A stretch of 28,416 bases of DNA, taken from JABDOU01 sp041567895 (GTDB lineage Bacteria > Actinomycetota > Acidimicrobiia > Spongiisociales > SHLN01). A program made the translations under genes and the position numbers. The notes below the pieces were generated by a model that saw only the letters and a list, made by a program, of their open reading frames with translations, was not told the DNA's origin and searched no databases. The stretch spans positions 1-28,416 of the forward strand of contig JBFGAX010000033.1 in assembly GCA_041567895.1 (NCBI GenBank). The letters run 5' to 3'. Positions within the stretch are counted from its first letter, which is position 1; the number at the start of each line of letters is the position of its first letter. Positions 1 through 7,139 of the stretch are shown here, one piece after another.

Positions 1-291
1 CCACGATGGATCCCGTCGCAAGGAACACGAAGGGTTCCCACATTCGGATGAGTGCTTTCCCACGAGTTTGCGGAGCAAACTCGCAAGGAACCCGAAGGGG
101 TTCCCGTTCCGCACGGTTGTCGGAAGCGTTTCCCACGAGTTTGCGGAGCAAACTCGCAAGGAACCCGTTTCTTCTGCGAGTGGATTCCCACGAGTTTCCG
201 AAGGAAACTCGCAAGCAACGCGCCTCGTTCTTTTTCGAGGTCATTGCCACGAGTTTGCGGAGCAAACTCGCAAGGAACCCGAAGGGTTCCC
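1..291 (+). repeat. Array of paired small hairpins (REP-like), 3' of tRNA-Phe
   Basis: About five irregular units of 55-73 bp. The main hairpin has arms CGAGTTTGC and GCAAACTCG around loop GGA at 63-83, 136-156 and 250-270. At 191-211 the arms change together to CGAGTTTCC and GGAAACTCG with loop GAA. A degenerate first unit at 4-18 keeps a 6-bp stem (CGATGG / CCGTCG, one T-G wobble) with a different sequence. A second hairpin, GGAACCC-GAA-GGGTTCC, follows at 274-290, with imperfect copies at 22-38 and 87-104. The copy at 191-211 is followed instead by an unrelated stem at 223-240 (CCTCG / CGAGG). Open reading frames across this region are translations of the repeat and show no protein signature. 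The same family, in opposite orientation, lies at 22105-22263. Confidence 0.9.
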
Positions 292-292
292 G

Positions 293-365
293 TGGCCAGG
301 GGCAGAATCGAACTGCCGACCCCAGGTTTTTCAGACCTGTGCTCTGCCAACTGAGCTACCTGGCC
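293..365 (-). tRNA. tRNA-Phe (GAA)
   Basis: Reading the minus strand gives a complete 73-nt cloverleaf. The acceptor stem is GGCCAGG / CCTGGCC with discriminator A. The D stem is GCTC / GAGC, the anticodon stem CAGGT / ACCTG with loop CTGAAAA (anticodon GAA), and the T arm GGCAG-TTCGATT-CTGCC. CCA is not encoded. It is the last gene of a Glu-Asp-Phe cluster, and a repeat hairpin starts 2 nt beyond its 3' end. Confidence 0.97.
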
Positions 366-455
366 AATCGATTCCGGGTCGGATGTCCGACTCCGGCTTC
401 GATAAACGGCCAGACCCGGGACAGCTAGCGCTGGTCCCGGGTGCTGATCGTTCGG

Positions 456-530
456 CGGGGACGACGGGATTTGAACCCGCGACCTCCGGCTTGACAGGCC
501 GGCGTGAACTCCTGGCTTCACCACGCCCCC
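456..530 (-). tRNA. tRNA-Asp (GTC)
   Basis: A 75-nt cloverleaf on the minus strand. The acceptor is GGGGGCG / CGTCCCC (one G-T) with discriminator G. The D stem is GTGA / TCAC, the anticodon stem CCGGC / GCCGG with loop CTGTCAA (anticodon GTC), and the T arm GCGGG-TTCAAAT-CCCGT. No encoded CCA. It lies 5 nt after tRNA-Glu, so the two are probably processed from one transcript. Confidence 0.97.
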
Positions 531-535
531 GAACG

Positions 536-608
536 TGCCCCCAGGGGAATTCGAATCCCCGTTACCGCCTTGAAAGGGCAGCGTCCTGGGCCGCTAGACG
601 ATGGGGGC
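536..608 (-). tRNA. tRNA-Glu (TTC)
   Basis: A 73-nt cloverleaf on the minus strand. The acceptor is GCCCCCA / TGGGGGC with discriminator A. The anticodon stem is CTGCC / GGCGG with loop CTTTCAA (anticodon TTC), and the T arm is GGGGA-TTCGAAT-TCCCC. It is the first gene of the Glu-Asp-Phe cluster, an order common in Actinobacteria. Confidence 0.97.
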
Positions 609-622
609 GCGCACGATTGAGC

Positions 623-628
623 ATCTTA
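623..628 (-). promoter_or_regulatory. Possible -10 box of the tRNA cluster
   Basis: TAAGAT on the minus strand lies 14 nt upstream of the tRNA-Glu 5' end, a fitting distance for a short leader. I could not find a convincing -35 element, so this is tentative. Confidence 0.35.
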
Positions 629-710
629 GTTGTGGCCGGTCAGATTAGCGCCGGCGGAAGCACCGGCCTAGCGGATTCAGATTTTGGATTCATCACGCTT
701 CAAGAAACGC

Positions 711-716
711 CATAAT
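711..716 (+). promoter_or_regulatory. Possible -10 box of the acyl-CoA ligase gene
   Basis: CATAAT matches the -10 consensus at five of six positions and lies about 30 nt before the GTG start at 748, leaving room for a short leader with the AAGGAGA ribosome site at 738-744. The best -35-like sequence (TTGGAT, 684-689) is too far away (21 nt) to be convincing. Confidence 0.35.
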
Positions 717-747
717 GTTCCCGTCCGACGGTACACAAGGAGAAAAC

Positions 748-2535
748 GTGCAAGAGTTCACTGGGCCCGGGGAACGTTCGATCGACCCCGATGACAATGC
801 GATCGCCGCATTCTTTGCGATTGCGAAAGACCACCCGTCCCGAACCGCTCTTGCTTACCGCGAGGGGGATGCGTTTGTTGACATGCCGGTCGGCAAGCTC
901 GCTGAGGAGGTGCGGGCGATCGCCAAGGGGTTCATCGGCCTCGGTATCGAGCCCGGGTCCCGGATCCTGATCCACTGTCGCACCCGAATCGAATTCACCT
1001 TCATTGATTTCGCGATCTGGGCAGCGGGCTGCGTCACGGTGCCCATATACGACACGTCTTCGACCGAGCAGATCGAGTGGATTGCAAGCAACTCCGCAGC
1101 CGTGATGATGATCTCGGAAACTCCCGACATGGCGGCTGCGTTCGAAGCCGGCCGCCACCTTGCCCCGACGGTGAAGCACGCGTACGTGATCGACGAGGGG
1201 GGCCTCGATGCGATCCGGGAAGCAGGTTCCGGCGTGGCGGACGAAGCCATTGAAGAGAGGGTTGCGGCCATTACCCATAGCGATCTGGCAACGCTGGTCT
1301 ACACCTCGGGAACGACCGGTAACCCCAAGGGCTGCGAGCTGACCCACTACAACTTCATCTGGAGCGTCCGCCAGGCAACGGCTCATCTGCCCGAATTGTT
1401 CGTCGAGGGGGCCAGCACCATCATGTTCTTGCCGCTTGCCCACATTTTCGCACGGGTGGTACAGGTGGCATGTGTTGCCACGGGCGTTCGCCTTGGCTAT
1501 TCGACCGGCATTCCGCAGCTGGTCGAAGAGCTCGGCATGTTCAAGCCGACGTGGCTGTTCTCGGTACCCCGGGTTTTCGAAAAGGTGTACAACGCTTCTG
1601 CTCAGCGCGCCCATGCCGACGGTAAGGGGAAAATCTTCGATCGGGCGGCGCAGGTTGCAATCAACTACTCAGAGGCAGAACAGCGTGGGAGTGCGGGCCT
1701 GGCGCTAAAGGTGCAACACAGGATCTTCGACGCGCTCGTCTATTCGAAGCTACGGGGTGCGCTCGGTGGCGAGGTCAAGCACGCCATCTCTGGGGCCGCT
1801 GCTCTGGGGGAGCGGCTCGGTCATTTCTACAACGGAATCGGTGTGATGGTGCTCGAGGGATATGGTCTCACCGAGACGACGGCGGGTGCAACGGTCAACA
1901 CGGTTCCCCATCGCAAGATCGGTACCGTTGGACGGCCGATCGCCGGTTGCACCATCAAGATCGCCGATGACGGTGAGATCCTGATCAAGGGTGGCAACGT
2001 AATGCTCGGTTACTACGAGAACGAAGCGGCAACGAGCGAGGCCATCGATTCTGACGGTTTCTTTCACTCGGGTGATATCGGAGAATTGGATGACGATGGT
2101 TTCCTACGCATCACAGGGCGCAAGAAGGAGATCATTGTCACGGCTGCCGGCAAGAACGTTGCTCCCGCGGTGCTGGAAGATCGCATTCGAGCCCATGCGC
2201 TGGTCAGTCAATGCATGGTCGTCGGTGACGGGCAGAAGTTCATCTCGGCGCTGGTGACCATCGACGAAGACCATTTTCCCCATTGGGCAGAGGCAATGGA
2301 GAAGTCCGGGTCAGTCTCGGATCTCATCGATGATCATGATCTGCGGGCAGCGATCGGAGCGGCGATCGAAGACGCGAACGGTGCCGTATCGAGAGCGGAG
2401 TCGATTCGCGAATACCGAATCCTGCCATCCGATTTCAGCATCGAGAGTGGTGAGATGACGCCGAGCCTCAAAGTTCGGCGCATGGTGGTAGCTGAGAAAT
2501 ACAAGGACGTGATCTCTTCGATCTACGCCGAGTAA
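748..2535 (+). CDS. Long-chain fatty-acid-CoA ligase, FadD15-like
   Basis: Adenylate-forming enzyme that activates a fatty acid with ATP to acyl-AMP and then acyl-CoA, feeding beta-oxidation or lipid synthesis in the cytoplasm. Visible motifs: the P-loop YTSGTTGNPKG at residues 185-195, YGLTET at 372-377, GDIGELDDDG from 442, the hinge GRKKEI at 457-462, and the C-terminal catalytic lysine K575 in TPSLK. At 595 residues it fits the FadD15 group rather than the shorter medium-chain enzymes. I chose the GTG at 748 because AAGGAGA (738-744) sits just before it; the ATG at 715 has no ribosome site and lies at the likely promoter. The 3' end overlaps the convergent rmlC gene by 13 nt. Chain-length specificity is inferred from family resemblance only. 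Confidence 0.92.
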   Translation: MQEFTGPGERSIDPDDNAIAAFFAIAKDHPSRTALAYREGDAFVDMPVGKLAEEVRAIAKGFIGLGIEPGSRILIHCRTRIEFTFIDFAIWAAGCVTVPIYDTSSTEQIEWIASNSAAVMMISETPDMAAAFEAGRHLAPTVKHAYVIDEGGLDAIREAGSGVADEAIEERVAAITHSDLATLVYTSGTTGNPKGCELTHYNFIWSVRQATAHLPELFVEGASTIMFLPLAHIFARVVQVACVATGVRLGYSTGIPQLVEELGMFKPTWLFSVPRVFEKVYNASAQRAHADGKGKIFDRAAQVAINYSEAEQRGSAGLALKVQHRIFDALVYSKLRGALGGEVKHAISGAAALGERLGHFYNGIGVMVLEGYGLTETTAGATVNTVPHRKIGTVGRPIAGCTIKIADDGEILIKGGNVMLGYYENEAATSEAIDSDGFFHSGDIGELDDDGFLRITGRKKEIIVTAAGKNVAPAVLEDRIRAHALVSQCMVVGDGQKFISALVTIDEDHFPHWAEAMEKSGSVSDLIDDHDLRAAIGAAIEDANGAVSRAESIREYRILPSDFSIESGEMTPSLKVRRMVVAEKYKDVISSIYAE

Positions 2536-3083
2536 TCGAAGTTGTTCTCACATTCGGCGAAGGCCGGAAGTAGCGCGTCCTTCTCTGAGACGATGATGTT
2601 CTCGGGTGGAATTCGCCAGTCGATCGCAAGATCGCTGTCGTTCCAACGGATGCCGCCTTCGGCTTCCTTGTTATAGAAGTTGTCGCACTTGTAGCTGAAC
2701 AGGGCAGTTTCACTCAGCACAACGAACGCATGGGCGAAACCGCGCGGAATGTACATCTGCCGGCGGTTGTCTCCTGACAACACGACCGAAAACGTTTCTC
2801 CGAACGTGGGGGATCCTCGCCGGAGATCAACTGCAACATCGAGTACTTCGCCTAGGACCACGCGGACCAGCTTTGATTGTGCCCATGGTTCGAGTTGATA
2901 GTGCAGGCCCCTGAGTACGCCGCGGCGCGAATACGACTCGTTGTCTTGAACGAATGGCCTCGTGATGCCTATTTCCTTCCACGTCTGCTCATTGAAGCTC
3001 TCGAAGAAGTGCCCGCGGTCGTCTGTAAACACCCGCGGCCTGAAAAGCACGAGGTCGGGAATCGGCGTGGACTCGATCGGCAT
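2523..3083 (-). CDS. rmlC: dTDP-4-dehydrorhamnose 3,5-epimerase
   Basis: Cupin-fold epimerase that inverts C3 and C5 of dTDP-4-keto-6-deoxyglucose in dTDP-L-rhamnose synthesis. The 186 residues match family length. FTDDRGHFFESF (19-30), RGVLRGLHYQ (54-63, catalytic His61), K71, the IPRGFAHAF strand (112-120) and Tyr131 are all in place. The start is the ATG at 3083, immediately before the family's usual N-terminus; longer upstream reading would run into the divergent neighbour. No SD is present, but TAGCCT lies 7 nt upstream, so the mRNA is probably leaderless. None of rmlA, rmlB or rmlD is in the window, so the gene stands alone here. The stop lies inside the end of the acyl-CoA ligase gene. 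Confidence 0.93.
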   Translation of the reverse strand: MPIESTPIPDLVLFRPRVFTDDRGHFFESFNEQTWKEIGITRPFVQDNESYSRRGVLRGLHYQLEPWAQSKLVRVVLGEVLDVAVDLRRGSPTFGETFSVVLSGDNRRQMYIPRGFAHAFVVLSETALFSYKCDNFYNKEAEGGIRWNDSDLAIDWRIPPENIIVSEKDALLPAFAECENNFDYSA

Positions 3084-3090
3084 GCGGACG

Positions 3091-3096
3091 AGGCTA
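3091..3096 (-). promoter_or_regulatory. -10 box, leaderless rmlC promoter
   Basis: TAGCCT on the minus strand, 7 nt before the rmlC ATG. A transcript starting about 7 nt downstream would begin at the start codon. Confidence 0.5.
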
Positions 3097-3177
3097 CCGC
3101 GTAGGAGATGCAGGCCAGGCGCGTCGTGATGAATGGTGCTACCGTCGATTCCGTCGCATTCACCAAGGGAGCTTGTC

Positions 3178-3771
3178 ATGGATTTTGCGGAAATGATTGA
3201 ACGGGCAGCTGCCCATGCGGAGGACGTGGTCAAGGGTATTGGCCCGTCGCAACTGGATCTGCCGACCCCATGCAAAGACTGGAACGTACGCGCTCTCGGC
3301 AATCACCTCACAGGATTCCTGGCGTTCTCGGCGAACGCGGCACGGCGGGGCGAATCCGAAGGAGCCGGAGAATCTCCCGACTTCGCCGGCTCGGATAACT
3401 GGTCGGAGACGTTTTCCGAGATGGCATCTGACCTGGCTGCTGCTTGGAAGGAAGAAGGGGCTCTCGAGGGTCAAACTCGTTTCGGTGAGGACATGATGGA
3501 CGCCACCGCGACTGCGTCCGTGACGATTGAAGAGCTGGTGATCCATGCCTGGGACCTCGCGTCGGCGACCGGTCAGCATTACCAGGCAGACGACGACCTC
3601 ACGCACATCGCCCTCCAGGTCGTGACCGGAGGCCAGGCCAGCGAGAACGATTTTTACGGGCCACCTCAACACGTCGATGAAGACGCTCCCATCTTCCACA
3701 AAGCTCTGGCCATGAGCGGTCGCGCACCCGATTGGAAACACCTCGGTCCGCTTACCCAGGGACACGACTGA
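3178..3771 (+). CDS. TIGR03086 family (DinB-like/maleylpyruvate isomerase-like) protein
   Basis: 197-residue soluble protein of the actinobacterial TIGR03086 family, related to the four-helix metal-binding DinB / mycothiol-dependent maleylpyruvate isomerase superfamily. Diagnostic stretches are PTPCKDWNVRALGNHL near the N-terminus, where the Trp-Asn-Val and the His of NHL mark the first helix pair, and the later VIHAWDLASATG motif, whose His is a likely metal ligand. The start at ATG 3178 is supported by AAGGGAG at 3165-3171. It is divergent from rmlC with 94 bp between the starts. The substrate is unknown; a thiol-dependent transferase or isomerase role is only inferred from the superfamily. 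Confidence 0.85.
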   Translation: MDFAEMIERAAAHAEDVVKGIGPSQLDLPTPCKDWNVRALGNHLTGFLAFSANAARRGESEGAGESPDFAGSDNWSETFSEMASDLAAAWKEEGALEGQTRFGEDMMDATATASVTIEELVIHAWDLASATGQHYQADDDLTHIALQVVTGGQASENDFYGPPQHVDEDAPIFHKALAMSGRAPDWKHLGPLTQGHD

Positions 3772-3846
3772 CCTCCATGCCAAGGCTGGTTTGACCGGCA
3801 CACCTCAGCGTGGGACGGCTGAACGGTCTCTCCGCGTTGATCCGTC

Positions 3847-3923
3847 TGAGGTCTCAGTGCCAGGCATCCTCGACCCGGCTGGTCATGCAAAGGTCCGCAT
3901 TCGAGAACCGCACTCAGACCTCA
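3847..3923. repeat. Long-loop inverted repeat between TIGR03086 gene and rnhB
   Basis: Arms TGAGGTCTCAGTGC (3847-3860) and GCACTCAGACCTCA (3910-3923) pair at 13 of 14 positions around a loop of 49 nt. The 225-bp gap between the genes (3772-3996) otherwise shows only the rnhB promoter. Function unknown. Confidence 0.5.
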
Positions 3924-3984
3924 CCTTCCCGCGGCCGTACGCCGATCGGGAAAATCGTTGCTCGGTCGTCAGAGCGATGGCGCT

Positions 3985-3990
3985 TATCCT
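3985..3990 (+). promoter_or_regulatory. -10 box, leaderless rnhB promoter
   Basis: TATCCT is followed by 6 nt and then the ATG at 3997. There is no ribosome binding site, so translation probably begins at the mRNA 5' end. Confidence 0.5.
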
Positions 3991-3996
3991 GCCGTC

Positions 3997-4710
3997 ATGG
4001 CCACGTCCGTACCCAAACTCAGAAGAGCCATCAAGAACAAGGCTCCTGGCATCGGATTCGAGCAGGAGCTATGGGACTCCGGGTATGACGTAGTTGTTGG
4101 CATCGACGAAGTGGGGAGGGGGGCGTGGGCCGGTCCGATCTCAGTGGGTGCAGCCGTGGTCCCCAAGGAGCGCCGGGTCTACAAGATCCGCGATTCCAAA
4201 ATGCTCACCGAGGATGAACGTGAGGCGCTGTTCGATCGGATCTCGGGCTGGGTTGAAACCTGGGCGGTGGGTCACGCCTCCCACACCGAATGTGACGAGC
4301 TGGGTATGTCCGAGGCTCAGATTCTGGCGACCAGCCGTGCCCTCGATGGTCTGCAGCGGGAACCCGGTTTTGCTCTGGTCGACGGTAAGTGGGACTTCGT
4401 GAAGGTCTTGAAAACCAGGCGAATAGTTCGGGGCGACGCCAAAAGCCTCTCAATCGCCGCCGCATCGATTCTGGCCAAGGTGTCGCGGGACCGGCTCATG
4501 CGAGAACACGCCGTCCAACACCCTGGCTACAACTTCGAAAACAACAAGGGCTATCCATGCCCGCTCCAGAAGGAGGCCCTCGCCGAACGTGGTCCAAGCA
4601 GCATCCATCGACGCAGCTGGGCTTTCATGGACAATCTCGTCGACGATCGTTTCGAACGATACGTACGACCCGATCCACAGATGAGCCTCTTCGACGCAGA
4701 CGCGGGCTAG
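3997..4710 (+). CDS. rnhB: Ribonuclease HII
   Basis: Endonuclease that cuts the RNA strand of RNA-DNA hybrids and starts removal of misincorporated ribonucleotides. The 237 residues contain the signature GIDEVGRGAWAGP with metal-binding Asp37 and Glu38, a further Asp at 129 (LVDG), and the conserved segment RGDAKSLSIAAASILAKVSRD (145-165) ending in Asp165. The C-terminal PQMSLFD resembles the tail that binds the sliding clamp in bacterial RNase HII (QxxLF-like), which would fit recruitment to replication sites. I chose ATG 3997 over the TTG at 3958 because of the -10 position and family length. The last four bases CTAG are shared with the stop of the convergent gene. Confidence 0.95.
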   Translation: MATSVPKLRRAIKNKAPGIGFEQELWDSGYDVVVGIDEVGRGAWAGPISVGAAVVPKERRVYKIRDSKMLTEDEREALFDRISGWVETWAVGHASHTECDELGMSEAQILATSRALDGLQREPGFALVDGKWDFVKVLKTRRIVRGDAKSLSIAAASILAKVSRDRLMREHAVQHPGYNFENNKGYPCPLQKEALAERGPSSIHRRSWAFMDNLVDDRFERYVRPDPQMSLFDADAG

Positions 4711-5036
4711 TCGACGTCCATCATCTTTTCGGGTGTCATGAGCTCGTAGAACTCGATCCAAGTTCGGGTGGTCAGTTCGGAAACCTTTTTGTACAACTCG
4801 CCTGCTCGTGATGGGCTCGGGACGACGTCGCTGCGGTACGGACTGGCGATGATGTCCTCGGTCCATTCCATATACACCCGATTCTTTTCGCCGGGCACCG
4901 TCCCACTGTTGAAATACACCCGTGAAGGCGATCGTTTGTCGACGGCCTCGTATTCCTCGCCCATGGCCTGCACCAGCGAGGCAACCTGGCGGGTTGCGCT
5001 ACCTTCGACTTCCCATACACGCCTGATGACGTACAT
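4707..5036 (-). CDS. Conserved hypothetical protein, small alpha/beta-type
   Basis: 109 residues starting MYVIRRVWEVEG at the ATG at 5036, with a strong GAGGAGG ribosome site just upstream. The pattern (strand, long helix ATRQVASLVQAMGEEYEAV, strands RVYFNSGTVPG and NRVYMEWTEDII, then a second helix) looks like a dimeric alpha-beta barrel / NIPSNAP-like fold. I did not recognise a named family and no catalytic residues stand out. It follows the channel-like gene by 35 nt on the same strand and may share its transcript. It ends in a 4-nt overlap with rnhB. Confidence 0.75.
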   Translation of the reverse strand: MYVIRRVWEVEGSATRQVASLVQAMGEEYEAVDKRSPSRVYFNSGTVPGEKNRVYMEWTEDIIASPYRSDVVPSPSRAGELYKKVSELTTRTWIEFYELMTPEKMMDVD

Positions 5037-5071
5037 CTGACCTCCTCGATCTGAGGCGACGCTAGCCGCGC

Positions 5072-6154
5072 TCAGCGGGTGGGTCGACCCATCCGCGTAA
5101 TTCGCGCTTGCCGGTGCGAAACGGCTGATCGATCTGAGACCCAGGGTGCAACCGGGGCCGAAGTTATCTCGGCGAGGGTCAGTAACACGGTGTCGTAGTT
5201 GACCCGCCATCCTGCAAAGTCCTTCCATGCCTGCTCCCGATCGGCCGTAATCGGACATCCGACCCCCTCGAGCTGGTCAACGACCTGATCAAATTCGGAT
5301 TGCGTGATGGAAATCGGGTCGTCAGGCCGGGGGTCGGGGTCGTAATTGACGCCGAAGATATCTGCGATGTTGCGCAGAGCGAGGAATCCGGCGCGAAGAC
5401 AAACGGCGGCTGCGCCCGTTGCCTGTTGCGGAAGAACGGCCATCGTGAGCGCAGCCGAATCCAGTACGGTGCCGGCGGCCGTTATCCACGACCGTCTCGG
5501 GTCAGGAGAACGAAAAAGGGACAACATGGGGAATGTGGTGTGCGATTCCTCGATGTCCGAGAACCAGCTTTCCCAGGTCAGCCAGTAGTCCTCGAGCTGA
5601 TCAAGCCACCCGATTCGATAGTGCCGGAGGAGGAACTCGAGTGCCGACGGCGGGTCACCGGCCCTGACCTCGAGCTGCGTGACATGGGTCTCCCTTCGAG
5701 AGAATGCACCGTACAAGGAGGGAAGAAACGTGATCAGCAGAGCGATGATGATGAGCCCGATCGTTGCCTCGCTGAATGCGAGGATGCGGTGGGTCAGTGT
5801 GTCGGCCGGAGCAAATCCCAGCGTCGTTATCGAAGATCCGCTCAGGTGGAAGGCGTCAGCGAATCCACCTGCGCCGGTGGCCCAGTACAACAGCGTGAAC
5901 CCGAGGGCCACCAGGAGGACCCACACCACCGGCAACACGAGAAGCCCGATCGGTGCAATGAGCGCCAGAATCCGGTCTTGGGTTCCATAGCTCTTGGCGA
6001 TGTTGGCTATGCGACCGAGTAGACCAAATACGAACAAGAAGACCGAACGGGTGATGAAGCTCTGGCTGTTGCGGGGGAGCACCACGGTTTTGACAGCCGA
6101 GAGCAAGACGGCTCCGACCAGTGCGACACCGACCGTGAATGCGAGAACTTCCAC
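5072..6154 (-). CDS. Ion-channel-like membrane protein (two-pore-segment K+ channel fold)
   Basis: 360 residues. Membrane segments lie at about 3-25, 36-50, 62-92 and 121-148. Between the last two is a pore-helix-like stretch HLSGSSITTLGFAPAD (103-118), which matches the placement of a K+ channel pore and filter (TVGYGD type) but reads TTLGFAP. A soluble C-terminal region of about 210 residues follows, rich in Trp and acidic residues, which I do not recognise. The start is GTG 6154, with TAACCT 6 nt upstream (leaderless style); no in-frame ATG fits better. It lies downstream of the GspF-N/DUF3592 gene on the same strand. The channel assignment rests on topology and the filter-like motif; ion selectivity cannot be predicted and a non-conducting role is possible. 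Confidence 0.7.
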   Translation of the reverse strand: MEVLAFTVGVALVGAVLLSAVKTVVLPRNSQSFITRSVFLFVFGLLGRIANIAKSYGTQDRILALIAPIGLLVLPVVWVLLVALGFTLLYWATGAGGFADAFHLSGSSITTLGFAPADTLTHRILAFSEATIGLIIIALLITFLPSLYGAFSRRETHVTQLEVRAGDPPSALEFLLRHYRIGWLDQLEDYWLTWESWFSDIEESHTTFPMLSLFRSPDPRRSWITAAGTVLDSAALTMAVLPQQATGAAAVCLRAGFLALRNIADIFGVNYDPDPRPDDPISITQSEFDQVVDQLEGVGCPITADREQAWKDFAGWRVNYDTVLLTLAEITSAPVAPWVSDRSAVSHRQARITRMGRPTR

Positions 6155-6160
6155 GAACCG

Positions 6161-6166
6161 AGGTTA
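6161..6166 (-). promoter_or_regulatory. -10 box, leaderless promoter of channel-like gene
   Basis: TAACCT on the minus strand, 6 nt before the GTG start at 6154. Confidence 0.45.
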
Positions 6167-6218
6167 CCGAGACGCCCTGACGACGACTTGGCATCGGCAA
6201 GGTCGAACCGCAAACGGG

Positions 6219-7022
6219 CTAGAGAATGGGCGGCCACTCGGCCGAAAGCGCTGGATTGTCGGGCAGGTAGACAATCCAGATGCGTTCGCCGAGTGCATAC
6301 CGTTTGATCTCGCGATTGAACGATTTTCGAACCCCGGTGTGCATCACACCGTCCGCCGCGAACTCGTACTTCATCATGTACGGACTGCGGCCGTTGACTT
6401 TGTAAGAGGTGTCCCGTCCGATCCAGGTAACGGTCGCAGGTGCACCGACGCCTTCGCGCCACGCGAGAAGCCGTTTCTTGGCTACCTTCACGCCGCTGGA
6501 GCCGATGGTGAATCCGATGACAAGAAACGAAAGCGGCACGAGGACCCCTAACCCCTCGCCGCTCATGAGGAATGCAATCAGCATGATTCCCGAAATCGTG
6601 CTCCACAGAATCGCAAAGACGACGAGCGGGTTGCGAAAGCTGTAGGTAGCTCCTATATAGTCGACCGCTCTGGGGGGCGGCGAGGGTTCCCCACCGATCG
6701 GAATCTCGTCGTTCCGGAATCTCTGCGACGACTGTCTTGTCGATTCCTTCTCGTCCAACGTCATGTTTCGCCCGGTGGCGAATAGGTCGTCGGCATCCCA
6801 TCCGTCTCGAGATCCAGCCCGTGGTGGGTTGGCTTGTCCGGGTCGCGGCCGGCCCTCCGCAGGCTCTCCGTCAGGCACCCGTTCGATGACGTCGGGGACC
6901 ACCGTCAGAGGCATCAAACCTCTAGCTCGAATTTGTTCCTGGGCATCGTCCTGCGTCGGCGCCGTTATCTGACCCTCGATCAGGGTGCCTTCGATATCGG
7001 TGGCTTCATACGCAAACTGCAT
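6219..7022 (-). CDS. Membrane protein with GspF/PilC-like N-terminus and DUF3592-like C-terminus
   Basis: 267 residues from the ATG at 7022. Residues 1-42 (MQFAYEATDIEGTLIEGQI, then AQEQIRARGLMPLTVV) closely resemble the first segment of type II secretion / type IV pilus F proteins (Y-x-A-x-D-x-x-G ... L-x-x-x-G-L-x-P-L-x-V). A low-complexity acidic/proline linker follows (about 45-125), then two membrane helices (about 133-153 and 158-178), then a soluble domain (193-262) like DUF3592, containing ATVTWIGRDTSYKVNG and YMMKYEFAADG. The full F protein (about 400 residues, two repeated domains) is absent. An upstream TTG at 7097 would add 25 residues but has no ribosome site, and the family N-terminus matches the ATG. 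No pilus or secretion genes are nearby, so the role is unknown. Confidence 0.75.
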   Translation of the reverse strand: MQFAYEATDIEGTLIEGQITAPTQDDAQEQIRARGLMPLTVVPDVIERVPDGEPAEGRPRPGQANPPRAGSRDGWDADDLFATGRNMTLDEKESTRQSSQRFRNDEIPIGGEPSPPPRAVDYIGATYSFRNPLVVFAILWSTISGIMLIAFLMSGEGLGVLVPLSFLVIGFTIGSSGVKVAKKRLLAWREGVGAPATVTWIGRDTSYKVNGRSPYMMKYEFAADGVMHTGVRKSFNREIKRYALGERIWIVYLPDNPALSAEWPPIL

Positions 7023-7139
7023 AGTTCCGTTATCGACGCTGTGTTGCCGTCGCTGGAGGTCGTATTCCTCGAAGATCGATGTTTCCGGTTTTGCCAAAAT
7101 GCCCTAGGCCCGGGCCTTGCAACCAGCAATACTTGACTC

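Noticed and set aside
1..291. CRISPR-like array
   Set aside because: The repeats are themselves palindromic, spacing varies, the intervening DNA is partly more of the repeat, and no cas genes are present.
293..608. tRNA cluster as a genomic island attachment site
   Set aside because: No integrase or duplicated tRNA 3' fragment is visible within the window; the adjacent repeats are hairpins without tRNA-end similarity.
6..715. Open reading frames through the left repeat array and tRNA cluster (three frames)
   Set aside because: They translate the repeat and the tRNA genes, have no protein signature, and the stretch is explained by hairpins and tRNAs.
700..1614. Long minus-strand ORF opposite the acyl-CoA ligase gene
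   Set aside because: Lies antisense to well-conserved coding sequence and shows no recognisable domain; a frame shadow typical of GC-rich DNA.
5300..6022. 240-residue plus-strand ORF opposite the channel-like gene
   Set aside because: Composition is that of an antisense frame (Arg/Gly/Glu rich), with no start signals; the minus-strand gene has clear membrane helices.
6219..7022. A frameshifted or truncated full-length GspF/PilC gene
   Set aside because: The downstream sequence stays open and encodes a coherent linker, helices and a DUF3592-like domain; no F-protein C-terminal repeat is found in any frame.
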